NCBI GenBank assembly: GCA_945873855.1
Contig: CAMCEN010000008.1
Span: forward strand, 17,508-81,507
Direction: 5' to 3'
Source of the DNA: an uncultured Campylobacter sp.
GTDB taxonomy: Bacteria > Campylobacterota > Campylobacteria > Campylobacterales > Campylobacteraceae
DNA length: 64,000 nt
Part shown: positions 28,088-36,978 of the stretch, one piece after another
How positions within the stretch are numbered: position 1 is the stretch's first letter
How the letters are laid out: the number at the start of each line of letters is the position of its first letter
Notes under the pieces: model-generated
Databases searched by the model: none
What the model was told of the DNA's origin: nothing
Seen by the model: only the letters and a program-made list of their open reading frames with translations
Translations under genes and position numbers: made by a program

Positions 28088-28096
28088 TGTTATAAT
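28088..28096 (+). promoter_or_regulatory. Extended -10 promoter of aroB
   Basis: TGTTATAAT at 28088-28096, 53 bp before the aroB ATG. The surrounding AATTTGTGTTATAATTTT is identical to the sequence before ilvB (38715-38732). The TG-N-TATAAT form with a weak -35 is typical of Campylobacter sigma-70 promoters. Confidence 0.7.
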
Positions 28097-28149
28097 TTTA
28101 GCTATAAAATATCATAAATATAGGTTTATAAATATAAAAAGAGGCGGAT

Positions 28150-29178
28150 ATGAAAGAGATAAAATTAGATCTAGGAAATTCTAGTTATAGCGTGTTTATC
28201 GGTCCTTTGGGTGAGCTAAACTTCGCTGGTAAAGTAGCTGTGGTAACAAACCCAAAAGTAGCTGGACTACACTTTAAAACCCTACTTAGCAAGATAAAAG
28301 CCCCAGAAGTCTACGCAATCAGCGTCCCTGATGGCGAGGAGTATAAAAATCTCTCTAGCGTGGAGAACATTTTAGAGCAGTGCTTTACAAGCAAGCTAGA
28401 CCGCAAAAGCACGATAATTAGCTTTGGCGGTGGCGTTATTAGCGATATGGCTGGCTTTGCGGCGAGCATTTATGAGCGTGGGATAGGCTATGTGGGTGTG
28501 CCTACTACTTTGCTAGCAGCTGTGGATGCTAGCGTGGGTGGTAAAACTGGCGTGAATAATAAATTTGGCAAAAATCTCATCGGCAGCTTTTATCAGCCAA
28601 GTGCTGTTTATATAGATACTAGCTTTTTAGCCACGCTTGATAGTAGAGAGATTGCAGCTGGTATGGCTGAGGCTATCAAAATGGCGGTGATGTTTGATGA
28701 AGGGTTTTTTAATGAGCTTGCTAAAAAAAGCCTAAGTTATGATGAAATAATCGCAAAATGTGTGAGTCTAAAAGCTGCTGTGGTTAGCCAAGATGAAAAA
28801 GAAGCAGGGCTTAGAGCGGTGCTAAATTACGGCCATACCTTTGCGCATGTTATAGAGTGTGAAGGGGGTTACAGCACGCATTTACACGGAGAGGCTGTGG
28901 CGATTGGCATGGTTATGGCAAACACTCTTGCTTGCGAGCTGGGGCTTTTAAGTGCAGATGAAGCACAAAAAATCAAAAACGCACTAGAAGCATATAACCT
29001 GCCAACAAGCTATAAAATAAAAGATACAAATGCCTTTTATGAAGCCTTTTTTCACGATAAAAAAAGCATGGGCGGAAATATAAAGTTTATTTTAACAAAT
29101 GGTAAAATCGGCTCACATATCATCAAAGGCGATATAAGCAAAGATGTCGTAATCAAGGTGCTTAGCAGGTTTTGCTAG
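28150..29178 (+). CDS. aroB: 3-dehydroquinate synthase
   Basis: A 342-aa shikimate-pathway enzyme. NAD and metal sites are visible: [39 protein letters not shown], and the metal-ligand histidines in [12 protein letters not shown] and STHLHGEAV. An AAAGAGGCG ribosome site precedes the ATG. It heads the aroB-mscS-mtaB-ftsH-like-mog run, the first four of which I recall in the same order in Helicobacter and Campylobacter. Confidence 0.95.
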   Translation: MKEIKLDLGNSSYSVFIGPLGELNFAGKVAVVTNPKVAGLHFKTLLSKIKAPEVYAISVPDGEEYKNLSSVENILEQCFTSKLDRKSTIISFGGGVISDMAGFAASIYERGIGYVGVPTTLLAAVDASVGGKTGVNNKFGKNLIGSFYQPSAVYIDTSFLATLDSREIAAGMAEAIKMAVMFDEGFFNELAKKSLSYDEIIAKCVSLKAAVVSQDEKEAGLRAVLNYGHTFAHVIECEGGYSTHLHGEAVAIGMVMANTLACELGLLSADEAQKIKNALEAYNLPTSYKIKDTNAFYEAFFHDKKSMGGNIKFILTNGKIGSHIIKGDISKDVVIKVLSRFC

Positions 29179-29231
29179 AAACTAGAATTCACTAGGGAAT
29201 TCTAGATTTAAAATTATAAAAAGGGGAAGAG

Positions 29232-30764
29232 ATGAGAGCTTTATTTTTGTTAGCGATTTTTGTTTTTGCTCTTTTAGCTAATGAAACAGCAGCACAAACC
29301 GAACCGCCAAAGCTCTCAGAGGGCGATCAAAAAATAAAAATTAAAGAGATAGATGCAAAGCTAGCAAACAATATCTGGGCTAGGGAATACGCAAATTACA
29401 TGCTCTACACCAAGCTAGAACGCGAGCTAGCACTAGCTAAGGAGCAAGCAAACAAGGGCACTACTGACCTTGAACTAGAAAATCAAATCAAACGCTTAAG
29501 CGCTCAGCTTGATGCGCTAAAAGACTTTGCTAAATCGCCCTTTGTTACGCTTTTGGTCCCACCAAATATAGAAGCTTCTCCGCAAATTACAAATCCACTT
29601 GCTCTTTTTGGCGGTTTTTCGTATCTAAAAAACCTTAATCAAACAAAAGAAAGCTACGAAAATCTGCTAAAAGAAATACAAATAGCCTCAAAGGCTCTAA
29701 AAGAGAAAAAAGAGCTTTTAAGCGATGAGGCGCAAATAGCCGAGCTTGAAGCTCAAATTTCTGAGTTTGAAATCGCTAGTGTCACGGCAAATACAACTTT
29801 TTCTATATTTTCAAAAAAAATTGATGAAAGTATAGCTGAGATAAATGCTAAAATCACCGCTCAAATCAAACATAGCTTTGTGATTTTAGGCAGCATTCTC
29901 TCAGTTTTTCTAATCGGCATTGTGGCGAAATTTAGCATTCACCATTATATGAAAGATAATCAAAAATTCTATACCATAAATAAGTTTATAAACATCACCG
30001 GCTTTATTATTATAGTCTTTATCTTGCTTTTTGCTTATATTGAAAATGTAAATTACCTAATTACCATTTTAGGTTTTGCCTCAGCTGGTTTAGCAATTGC
30101 GATGAAAGATATGTTTATGAGCTTGCTTGGATGGAGTGTTATTCTTGCTGGCGGTAGCTTTCATGTTGGTGATCGCATAAAAGTGCGTTATGAAAATGGA
30201 GATTTAGTAGGCGATATCATTGATATTAGCTTACTTCGCATGACATTATATGAGGATATCACGCTTACAACCTACAAGCAAAACCGCAGATCAGGTCGCA
30301 TAATCTTTATCCCAAATAACTATATATTCACAGCTACCATAGCAAACTACACACATAGCGGTATGAAAACAGTCTGGGATGGCATAGATATAGCAATTAC
30401 CTTTGATAGCAATCACAAAAAGGCTGTTTACATCGTAAAAAGCATAGTTCGCCACTACTCAAAGGGCTTTACAGATGTAGCAAAAACGCAGATGAATAAG
30501 TTGCGAGATCAATACAGCATAAAAAATACAAATGTAGAACCTCGCATTTATACTTTCTTAGAGCCCCATGCAATCGTCGTTAGCGCATGGTATAAAACAA
30601 ATTCTTATGCTACTCTAGCGCTGCGCTCAAATATCAGCGCAGATATAATAGAAGCCTTTAACAAAGAAAATGATATCAAAATCGCCTATCCTCGCCAAAC
30701 CCTTTATCTAGGGCGAGATAAGGGGCCTTTGCCAAGCGATGAGGCATGGGAGCAAAACTCATGA
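29232..30764 (+). CDS. MscS-family mechanosensitive ion channel with a long periplasmic N-terminus
   Basis: A 510-aa protein. A signal-peptide-like start (MRALFLLAIFVFALLANETA) is followed by about 190 residues of predicted coiled coil rich in Glu, Lys and Leu. Three membrane segments follow at about 213-235, 253-270 and 275-300, then the MscS pore and beta domain (GFASAGLAIAMKDMFMSLLG, FHVGDRIKV). It releases solutes upon hypo-osmotic shock. The stop overlaps mtaB by four bases (ATGA). Confidence 0.87.
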   Translation: MRALFLLAIFVFALLANETAAQTEPPKLSEGDQKIKIKEIDAKLANNIWAREYANYMLYTKLERELALAKEQANKGTTDLELENQIKRLSAQLDALKDFAKSPFVTLLVPPNIEASPQITNPLALFGGFSYLKNLNQTKESYENLLKEIQIASKALKEKKELLSDEAQIAELEAQISEFEIASVTANTTFSIFSKKIDESIAEINAKITAQIKHSFVILGSILSVFLIGIVAKFSIHHYMKDNQKFYTINKFINITGFIIIVFILLFAYIENVNYLITILGFASAGLAIAMKDMFMSLLGWSVILAGGSFHVGDRIKVRYENGDLVGDIIDISLLRMTLYEDITLTTYKQNRRSGRIIFIPNNYIFTATIANYTHSGMKTVWDGIDIAITFDSNHKKAVYIVKSIVRHYSKGFTDVAKTQMNKLRDQYSIKNTNVEPRIYTFLEPHAIVVSAWYKTNSYATLALRSNISADIIEAFNKENDIKIAYPRQTLYLGRDKGPLPSDEAWEQNS

Positions 30765-32008
30765 GCAAGGTCTTTGTCAAAACCTTTGGCTGTCGTACAA
30801 ATATAGTTGATAGCGAGCTAATTAAAGCTCATTTAGACAATTCTTTAAGCAGCGATGAAGCAAGTGCAGATACTATCATAATCAATGCTTGTACTGTCAC
30901 AAACGGAGCTGATAGCGATGTGAGAAACTACGCAAATCGCATGAGTGCTTTGGGTAAAAAAGTGCTTTTTACAGGCTGTGGCTTTGAGAGTAGGGGAAGG
31001 GAGTTAATGGAGGCTGGCAAGGTCTTTGGCGTCTTTTCGCCGGCTAAAAAAGCTGAGATTAAAGAGCTAATATCAAGGAATTCTAGATTTTTTGAAAATG
31101 GCAGCAGCGATTTTGTAGAAAATCATGTAATAAGCGGCTTTTCTAAGCACTCAAAAGGCTTTGTTAAAATCCAAGAAGGTTGCGATTTTTCTTGTTCGTA
31201 TTGCATTATCCCTAGCGTGCGTGGTAAGAGCCGTTCTATGAGCGAGGAATTTATCATCACTCAAGCAAAAGAGCTAATCGCAAATGGCTACACAGAGCTT
31301 GTGCTAACTGGCACAAACATCGGCAGCTACGGCAAAGACAGCGGCTCTAGCCTAGGGCTTTTACTCCAAAAACTAGGTGCGCTAAATGGCTTAAAGCGCA
31401 TCCGTCTTGGCAGCATAGAACCATCTCAAATTGATAATAGCTTTAAAGAGTGCTTTGGTGAGAGTTGGCTAGAACGCCACCTTCACATAGCCTTACAGCA
31501 CACTAGCCAAGCTATGCTAAATATCATGCGCAGAGCTAATAAAGCTGATAAAGACAAAGAACTTTTTTTAAGTCTTGCTGATATGGGCTTTGCTCTTGGC
31601 ACAGATTTTATCGTAGCTCATCCTGGCGAGAGTGAGCAGATTTGGACTGAGGGCTTAGAGGCGTTTAAAGCCCTGCCGATTACGCATTTACACGCTTTTA
31701 TTTATAGCAAGCGTGATGGCACAAGGTCTGCTAGTATGAGCGAGCCTATCCCAAATGCCAAGCTAGCAAAAGAGCGTCTAAACACGCTAAAGCAAATCGC
31801 TAGCGAACATAATCTAGAATTCCGTAAAAAAAAGCAAAAGCTAGATGTTTTTTGCGAACAAAAGGGCAAGGATGGGCTATATCATGGCTTTGATCAGTTT
31901 TATAACAAAATAGCAATAGAGTCAAACACAGACATCACTAAACAATGGTTGGAGATAGATGATTATGAAATCAGACCTGAGAGCAATTTTGCAAAAATTA
32001 ACCGCTAA
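30761..32008 (+). CDS. mtaB: tRNA (N6-threonylcarbamoyladenosine-C2) methylthiotransferase MtaB
   Basis: A 415-aa radical-SAM enzyme of the MiaB family that methylthiolates t6A37 in tRNA. The N-terminal UPF0004 domain begins KVFVKTFGCRTN, and the radical-SAM cluster is C-x3-C-x2-C in GCDFSCSYC (about residue 140). I start at ATG 30761 (MSKVF) because it overlaps the mscS stop as ATGA and has GGGAG upstream; an earlier in-frame ATG exists at 30746. The peptide SRNSRFF near residue 107 is encoded by a GGAATTCTAGATTTT repeat-like sequence. It and tsaE act on the same tRNA position. Confidence 0.9.
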   Translation: MSKVFVKTFGCRTNIVDSELIKAHLDNSLSSDEASADTIIINACTVTNGADSDVRNYANRMSALGKKVLFTGCGFESRGRELMEAGKVFGVFSPAKKAEIKELISRNSRFFENGSSDFVENHVISGFSKHSKGFVKIQEGCDFSCSYCIIPSVRGKSRSMSEEFIITQAKELIANGYTELVLTGTNIGSYGKDSGSSLGLLLQKLGALNGLKRIRLGSIEPSQIDNSFKECFGESWLERHLHIALQHTSQAMLNIMRRANKADKDKELFLSLADMGFALGTDFIVAHPGESEQIWTEGLEAFKALPITHLHAFIYSKRDGTRSASMSEPIPNAKLAKERLNTLKQIASEHNLEFRKKKQKLDVFCEQKGKDGLYHGFDQFYNKIAIESNTDITKQWLEIDDYEIRPESNFAKINR

Positions 32009-33632
32009 TAAAAAATATCTTTTCTTTGGGCTTTTGGCTCTGCTTTTTGCGCTTATTATCTTTGTGGCGATTCGTGCAGTGCCAAAAGAAATCACAGTCA
32101 GCGAATACGAAACACTACTAAGCCAAAACCTAATTAGTGATGCTGTGCTTGATGAAAATAGAGTGCTACTTAGCGTGGGACACTCGCGCTATTATGTACT
32201 AAAAGACAGCATTGATATGCGTGAGCTTGGCAAAAGAGTAGCAATTAGTGTAAAAAGTGGTTTTAGCACCGAGTTAACCTTGTTTATAGGGCTGGTGCTG
32301 GGGCTGTTTTTTTACTCGCTTTATTCTAGGCGCAAAAAACCAGCCACTCATCAAACAAGTGCAGAACTAAGCTCGTTAGTTGGGGCTGAGGCTATTACGC
32401 CAACTATATCAAATGTGCTATTTAAGGATGTTGCTGGCATTGATGAAGTAAAATCAGAGCTAATGGAAATAGTTGATTTTCTAAAAAATCCACGCAAATA
32501 TAGAGAATTTGGTGTCAAACTCCCTCGTGGCGTGCTGATGATAGGGCCACCAGGTGTTGGCAAAACGCTAGTAGCAAAAGCCGTAGCAGGTGAGGCTGGG
32601 GTGCCGTTTTTTTATCAAAGTGGCGCAAGCTTTGTTCAAATCTATGTAGGTATGGGTGCAAAAAGGGTGCGAGAGCTATTTGCTAAGGCTAAAAGCTTTG
32701 CTCCAAGCATAATTTTCATTGATGAAATAGACGCTGTTGGCAAGGCTAGAGGCGGTGGGCGAAATGATGAGAGAGAAGCCACGTTAAATCAACTGCTAAC
32801 CGAAATGGACGGCTTTAATGACAGCAGCGGCATAATAGTAATTGCTGCTACAAATAAAATTGAGATGATAGATGAGGCACTACTACGCTCAGGGCGTTTT
32901 GATAGGCGTGTGTTTTTGGCTCTACCTGATCTAAACGACCGCAAAGACATACTAAAATCATACCTAGCTAGCAAAAAGCATGAAGTAGACATCGACGCTC
33001 TTGCTAGGCACACTACAGGATTTAGCGGTGCTGGGCTAGCTACTTTGGTAAATGAAGCGGCAATAAATGCTATTAGAGAAAAAAGAGTGCTTATTAGCGA
33101 TGATGATTTTAAGGCTGTTTTTAGCAAAGTGCTTCACGGAAAACGCAAAATCGGCGCTCTAAACGAGGCTGAAAAACAGCTCCAAGCCCTATATAAAGCC
33201 GCTAAGGCTTTATGTGCTGAGTGGTTTGGTGTGGAGTTTGAGAGAATTTCGCTGCTTGAAGAGCGTTTTATAGACTACGACCATGAAATAAAAAGTAAAA
33301 GCGAAATTATCGCAAAAATCAAAGTGCTATTAGCAGGCAGAGAAGCGATGAAAATCTATCAAAATGAGCTATATAGCAACTGCGCTAGTGATGTAGCTCT
33401 AGCAAGAGAGCTAGCACATAAGGCAGTTAGCGAGTATGCGATGAGCAAAAATCTACTTGCTAGTGAGACTGATGTGCTAGAAATCTTAGAGAGTGCGCAA
33501 GCACAAGTAGCAGAGTTTATCTCTAACATGCAAGCCCAGCTTGAGGCTATAAGTGAATTTTTGGCTCAAAATGAGAGCATAAGCAGAGCTGAGGTAGCAA
33601 ATATCATAAAGGCAAAATATGAGCAACACTGA
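31959..33632 (+). CDS. FtsH-like membrane AAA ATPase with a degenerate protease site
   Basis: A 557-aa FtsH paralogue: membrane segments at about 20-40 and 103-123, an AAA module with Walker A GPPGVGKT (about 195), Walker [13 protein letters not shown] and the pore loop in SFVQIYVGMGAKRV, then the M41 region. The zinc motif HEAGH, expected after the AAA domain, reads YKAAK (412-416), so proteolysis is almost certainly lost while ATPase and pore residues remain. It may act as an unfoldase or chaperone. It overlaps the mtaB end by 50 bases and mog by 14. Confidence 0.88.
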   Translation: MIMKSDLRAILQKLTANKKYLFFGLLALLFALIIFVAIRAVPKEITVSEYETLLSQNLISDAVLDENRVLLSVGHSRYYVLKDSIDMRELGKRVAISVKSGFSTELTLFIGLVLGLFFYSLYSRRKKPATHQTSAELSSLVGAEAITPTISNVLFKDVAGIDEVKSELMEIVDFLKNPRKYREFGVKLPRGVLMIGPPGVGKTLVAKAVAGEAGVPFFYQSGASFVQIYVGMGAKRVRELFAKAKSFAPSIIFIDEIDAVGKARGGGRNDEREATLNQLLTEMDGFNDSSGIIVIAATNKIEMIDEALLRSGRFDRRVFLALPDLNDRKDILKSYLASKKHEVDIDALARHTTGFSGAGLATLVNEAAINAIREKRVLISDDDFKAVFSKVLHGKRKIGALNEAEKQLQALYKAAKALCAEWFGVEFERISLLEERFIDYDHEIKSKSEIIAKIKVLLAGREAMKIYQNELYSNCASDVALARELAHKAVSEYAMSKNLLASETDVLEILESAQAQVAEFISNMQAQLEAISEFLAQNESISRAEVANIIKAKYEQH

Positions 33633-34158
33633 AAAAAAAGCAAAAATAGGAATTCTTACAATCAGCGATAGAGCCAGTGCTGGCGTGTATGAGGACAAAA
33701 GCGGCGCAGCTATCAAAGAGTGCTTAGAGCTTTGGATAAAAACGCCTTTTGAGTATGATTATAAGGTAATTCCTGATGAGTTTGAGCTAATTTGCGAGGC
33801 TTTGCGCTCTTTTTGTGATGATGGCTGTGATCTAGTGCTAAGCACTGGCGGCACAGGCCCAGCTCTGCGTGATATCACGCCTGAGGCAACGCTAGCTGTG
33901 TGTCAAAAAGAACTTCCTGGCTTTGGCGAACTTATGAGAATGACTAGCTTAAAGTATGTGCCAACAGCGATTTTATCTCGCCAGACAGCTGGTATTTTAG
34001 ACTCATCGCTTATCATAAATCTACCCGGTCAACCAAAGGCGATAAAAGAGTGCTTGGAGCCTATTTTTCCTGCTATTCCATACTGTCTTGATCTAATAGG
34101 TGCAGCTTACATTGAAACTGATGAAAACTACATAAAGGCATTTCGCCCAAAAAAATAA
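33619..34158 (+). CDS. mog: Molybdopterin adenylyltransferase (Mog/MoaB family)
   Basis: A 179-aa MoaB/Mog-like protein that adenylates molybdopterin before molybdenum insertion. The family motif is LSTGGTGPALRDITPEAT, with LPGQPKAIKECLE near the end. Molybdoenzymes such as formate dehydrogenase and nitrate reductase are common in the genus. It is the last gene of the aroB operon; downstream is a long repeat region. Confidence 0.9.
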   Translation: MSNTEKKAKIGILTISDRASAGVYEDKSGAAIKECLELWIKTPFEYDYKVIPDEFELICEALRSFCDDGCDLVLSTGGTGPALRDITPEATLAVCQKELPGFGELMRMTSLKYVPTAILSRQTAGILDSSLIINLPGQPKAIKECLEPIFPAIPYCLDLIGAAYIETDENYIKAFRPKK

Positions 34159-34693
34159 AAAATAAAAAATAAAAAAAGCATTGTTGCTGGGTGATGACAC
34201 AGCAGGGAATTCTAAAATTCCCTAAAATTCCGTCATTGCTGAAATTCCGTCATTGCGAGAAATGAGTGAAACGAACGACGAAGCAATCTCGTTCAATGTT
34301 TAATAAATGAGATTGCTCCCTCTGCTTTACTCCCTCGCAATGACGAATTTTAGGGAATTCTAAAATTCCTTAGCACAGAGATCCCTCAGTCAAGCTGGGG
34401 GATGACACAGTAGAGAATTTTAAAATTCCCAAAGAGAATTCCCAAAGAGAATTTCCAAAGATAAAAAATACCCCCGTACCCCCAACTAGCGGATGCGAAG
34501 CAAAAAAGCCTAGGAATTCTAAAATTCCCTAATCTAGAATTCCTAGTAAATAAAGCTCAAATTTTGAGTTTTACTTTCAAAAACTTTTAAAAATTAAGAA
34601 ATATTTAATATTGCATTTGTTAGACTTTCATCGCTCATTTTAAAAGTCAATATCAAATTGATTTTATAAAATGAAAATTTTTTTAAAGGATTT
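34159..34693. repeat. Repeat-filled region between mog and efeO, with the efeO upstream region
   Basis: No gene is seen. From left to right: a REP-like facing pair (34247-34346), a GATCCCTCAGTCAAG...GGGGGATGAC hairpin module (about 34380-34408), a C-rich TACCCCCGTACCCCC segment that is the reverse complement of the G-rich tail of the pgsA-maf gap, and AT-rich DNA with an AAAGGA ribosome site before efeO. I looked for a Fur box before efeO and found only AT-rich sequence I would not call. Confidence 0.75.
34247..34346. repeat. REP-like inverted pair, second copy
   Basis: GTCATTGCGAGAAATGAG (34247 on) faces CTCCCTCGCAATGACG (to 34345). The left arm contains GAAACGAACGACGAAGCAAT, the reverse complement of part of the pair at 3183-3302, so both loci carry the same composite in opposite orientation. 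Confidence 0.65.
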
Positions 34694-35509
34694 ATGATGA
34701 AATTTTCTAAACTTTCTTTGTTTGTGGTAGGCGCTCTGCTTGCTACTTCACTCAGTGCTAAGGCTGATTTTAGTAAAGAAGTTAGCGAGTATAGAGCTTA
34801 TGTTATCGCTGAGATTGACGAGCTGCTAGCTAAAACAACCGAGTTTGTAGATAAAATAAACGCAGGCGATGTAGAAAGCGCAAAGCGTCTATATGCTCTT
34901 TCTCGCATGCATTATGAACGCTCAGAGCCTATTGCTGAGAGCTTTGGCGAGCTTGATCCAAAAATCGATGCTCGCCTAGCAGACTTGCAAGAAGATGGCA
35001 AAAGCGAAAAAGACTGGAGTGGCTTTCATAAAATAGAAAAAATCCTTTGGGAAACTGGCAGCACAAAGGGCGCAGAAGCCACTGGCGCACAACTTCTAAA
35101 TGATATAAAAGAGCTAAGAGCAAAAACTCTAACTGCTAAGGTGGATGCTGAGCTTATGCTAACTGGGGCTGTGGATTTGCTAAATGAAGTAAGCACTAGC
35201 AAAATCACTGGGGAAGAAGATATATTTTCAAAAACTGACCTTTATGACTTTGCAGCAAATATAGAGGGTGCGCAAAAAATCTATGATATCCTAAAACCAC
35301 ATTTGCTAAAAAAAGATAAAAATCTAGCTAAGGATATAGAAGCTCAGTTTAAAAATGTAAATGCGCTTTTAGCTAAGCAAAACTTCTCAAAAGATGGCTA
35401 TGATTTTAAAGCTTATGATAAGCTTTCGCAAAATGAGATAAAAGAACTTGCTGAGGCTGTAAATAAACTTGGCGAACCATTATCAAAAATGGGTGTAATT
35501 TTAGACTAA
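34694..35509 (+). CDS. efeO: Iron uptake protein EfeO (M75/imelysin-like, periplasmic)
   Basis: A 271-aa secreted protein. The signal peptide is MMKFSKLSLFVVGALLATSLSAKA, with cleavage near residue 24. The M75 domain follows with the metal-binding H-x-x-E motif in GFHKIEKILWE (about residue 110). It lacks the cupredoxin domain of E. coli EfeO. It is thought to bind ferrous or ferric iron in the periplasm and pass it to EfeU. The next gene, the Tat-exported peroxidase, starts nine bases after the stop. Confidence 0.87.
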   Translation: MMKFSKLSLFVVGALLATSLSAKADFSKEVSEYRAYVIAEIDELLAKTTEFVDKINAGDVESAKRLYALSRMHYERSEPIAESFGELDPKIDARLADLQEDGKSEKDWSGFHKIEKILWETGSTKGAEATGAQLLNDIKELRAKTLTAKVDAELMLTGAVDLLNEVSTSKITGEEDIFSKTDLYDFAANIEGAQKIYDILKPHLLKKDKNLAKDIEAQFKNVNALLAKQNFSKDGYDFKAYDKLSQNEIKELAEAVNKLGEPLSKMGVILD

Positions 35510-35518
35510 GGTTAATTT

Positions 35519-36684
35519 ATGAACCAAAGAAGAAGTTTTTTTAAAAATACTCTAGGTTTAGCACTTGGTGCTAGCGCTGCGCTTAGTGGCGCTAGTGCTA
35601 ATGAGCTAGCAAGTAGGATAAAGTCAAAGACTGCTAATAAATACGAATTTTACGGCACTCATCAGCAAGGCATCGCCACACCAGCTCAAAAGTTTATTTA
35701 CTTTTTGGTGCTTGATTTGCATGAAACAGAACCCAAAAAAATAAGTGAAATCTTTAAGCTTTGGACAGCGCAAAGCGCAAATCTAAGTGAGGGCAAAAAT
35801 ATAGAAAAATATAGCTCAAATGCTCTTTTGCCACCTGTTGATACTGGCGAGGCTGACTCGCTAGAACACGCAAATCTAACGCTTACTTTTGGCGTGAGTG
35901 CTAGCTTTTTTGATAAGCTTGGGCTAAAAAATAAGCCTAGCGAGCTAGCAGATTTGCCACATTTCCCACGAGATCAGCTAAAAGAGCAGTTTGTAGGCGG
36001 AGATATCTGTATCCAAGCCTGCGCTGATGATCCACAAGTGGCATTTCACGCTGCTAGAAATTTACTGCGAACAGCTCGCACAAGTCTAAGTCCAAAATGG
36101 TCGCAAATGGGCTTTAATTCATTTATGGGCAGCGATACGCCACGCAATCTTTTTGCCTTTAAAGACGGCACTATAAATCCTAAAAAAACAGAGCTTGATA
36201 AAGAAGTGTGGATAAAAGGCGGAGTTTTTGATAATGGCTCTTATCTTATAGCTAGAAAAGTCGTTATGCACCTTGAGACTTGGGATAGAACGCACTTAAA
36301 GGGACAAAATGAGACCTTTGGCAGGCAGCGTGATAGCGGGGCACCTTTTGGTAAAACTGGCGAGTTTGACGAGATCGAGCTAAGTGGAGATAATGCTGCG
36401 CCAGATACTTCGCACGCATTTTTGGCAAAAAGTGCTGGGCAAAAATCCTGCGCCGCTCATACAGCTACGCAAGCGGGGTAAATGAGCGTGGGGCTTTGGA
36501 TGCTGGGCTTTTGTTTATTAGCTTTCAGCGTGATCCAGCGCAGTTTATTGCTATCCAAAGCGCACTTGGACTAAAAGATAAAATGAATGAATATATCACA
36601 AACATCGGCTCTGGCGTGTTTGCCTGCTTTGGTGGGGTGAGCCGTGATAAAAATGATTATATAGGAAAAAGGCTTTTTAGCTAG
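35519..36684 (+). pseudogene. efeB: Dyp-type peroxidase EfeB, split by a one-base frameshift
   Basis: The N-terminal part (35519-36481) has a twin-arginine signal (NQRRSFFKNTLGLALGA), the Dyp motif FKDGTINP and the proximal heme histidine region VVMHLETWDRT. At an A5 run (36441-36445) the frame shifts; one extra A would give AGQKILRRSYSYASGVNERG and continue through DAGLLFISFQRDP to the stop at 36684, a normal protein of about 388 aa. The frame as given instead ends at 36481. This is either a true inactivating deletion or a sequencing error. The protein would oxidise iron or heme in the periplasm for EfeOU. Confidence 0.85.
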
Positions 36685-36899
36685 GGAATTCTAGATTTTA
36701 AACTTGAATTCACAATTCTAGAATTCCGTGGAATTTAGTGGAATTCTGTGGAATTCCTAGGAATTCTAAATTCAAAATTTAGGGAATTTTAGATTTTAAA
36801 CTTGAATTCACAAAGAGAATTCCCAAATCTAGATTTCCCAAAGAGAATTCCTAAATCTAGAATTCCTAGGAATTCTAGATTTAAAATTTAGGATATAAA
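36685..36899. repeat. Repeat cluster between efeB and efeU
   Basis: Within 215 bp a unit ATTTTAAACTTGAATTCACAA occurs twice about 97 bp apart, surrounded by many GGAATTCTAG and AGAGAATTCCCAAA half-units. The first unit abuts the efeB stop (TAG of CTAGGGAATTC). The efeU ATG follows the last unit closely. Confidence 0.75.
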
Positions 36900-36978
36900 A
36901 TGAAAAAATACATTTTGGTTTTGCTTTTAATCTGCGCTAGTGTTTTTGGGCAGCAGCTTTCATTAAGCAGTTTTTTTT
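36900..36978 (+). other. Out-of-frame signal-peptide start of efeU
   Basis: ATG at 36900 opens a frame reading MKKYILVLLLICASVFGQQL, a typical secretion signal, then runs into T8 (36971-36978) and stops at 36990-36992. With T7 instead of T8 the frame joins the long FTR1 frame at VRISDG. This is the likely true start of efeU, put out of frame by a one-base insertion. Confidence 0.75.

Noticed and set aside
34560..34693. Fur box upstream of efeO
   Set aside because: The region is AT-rich and contains partial matches, but no clear 19-bp inverted repeat; I would not call a site by eye.
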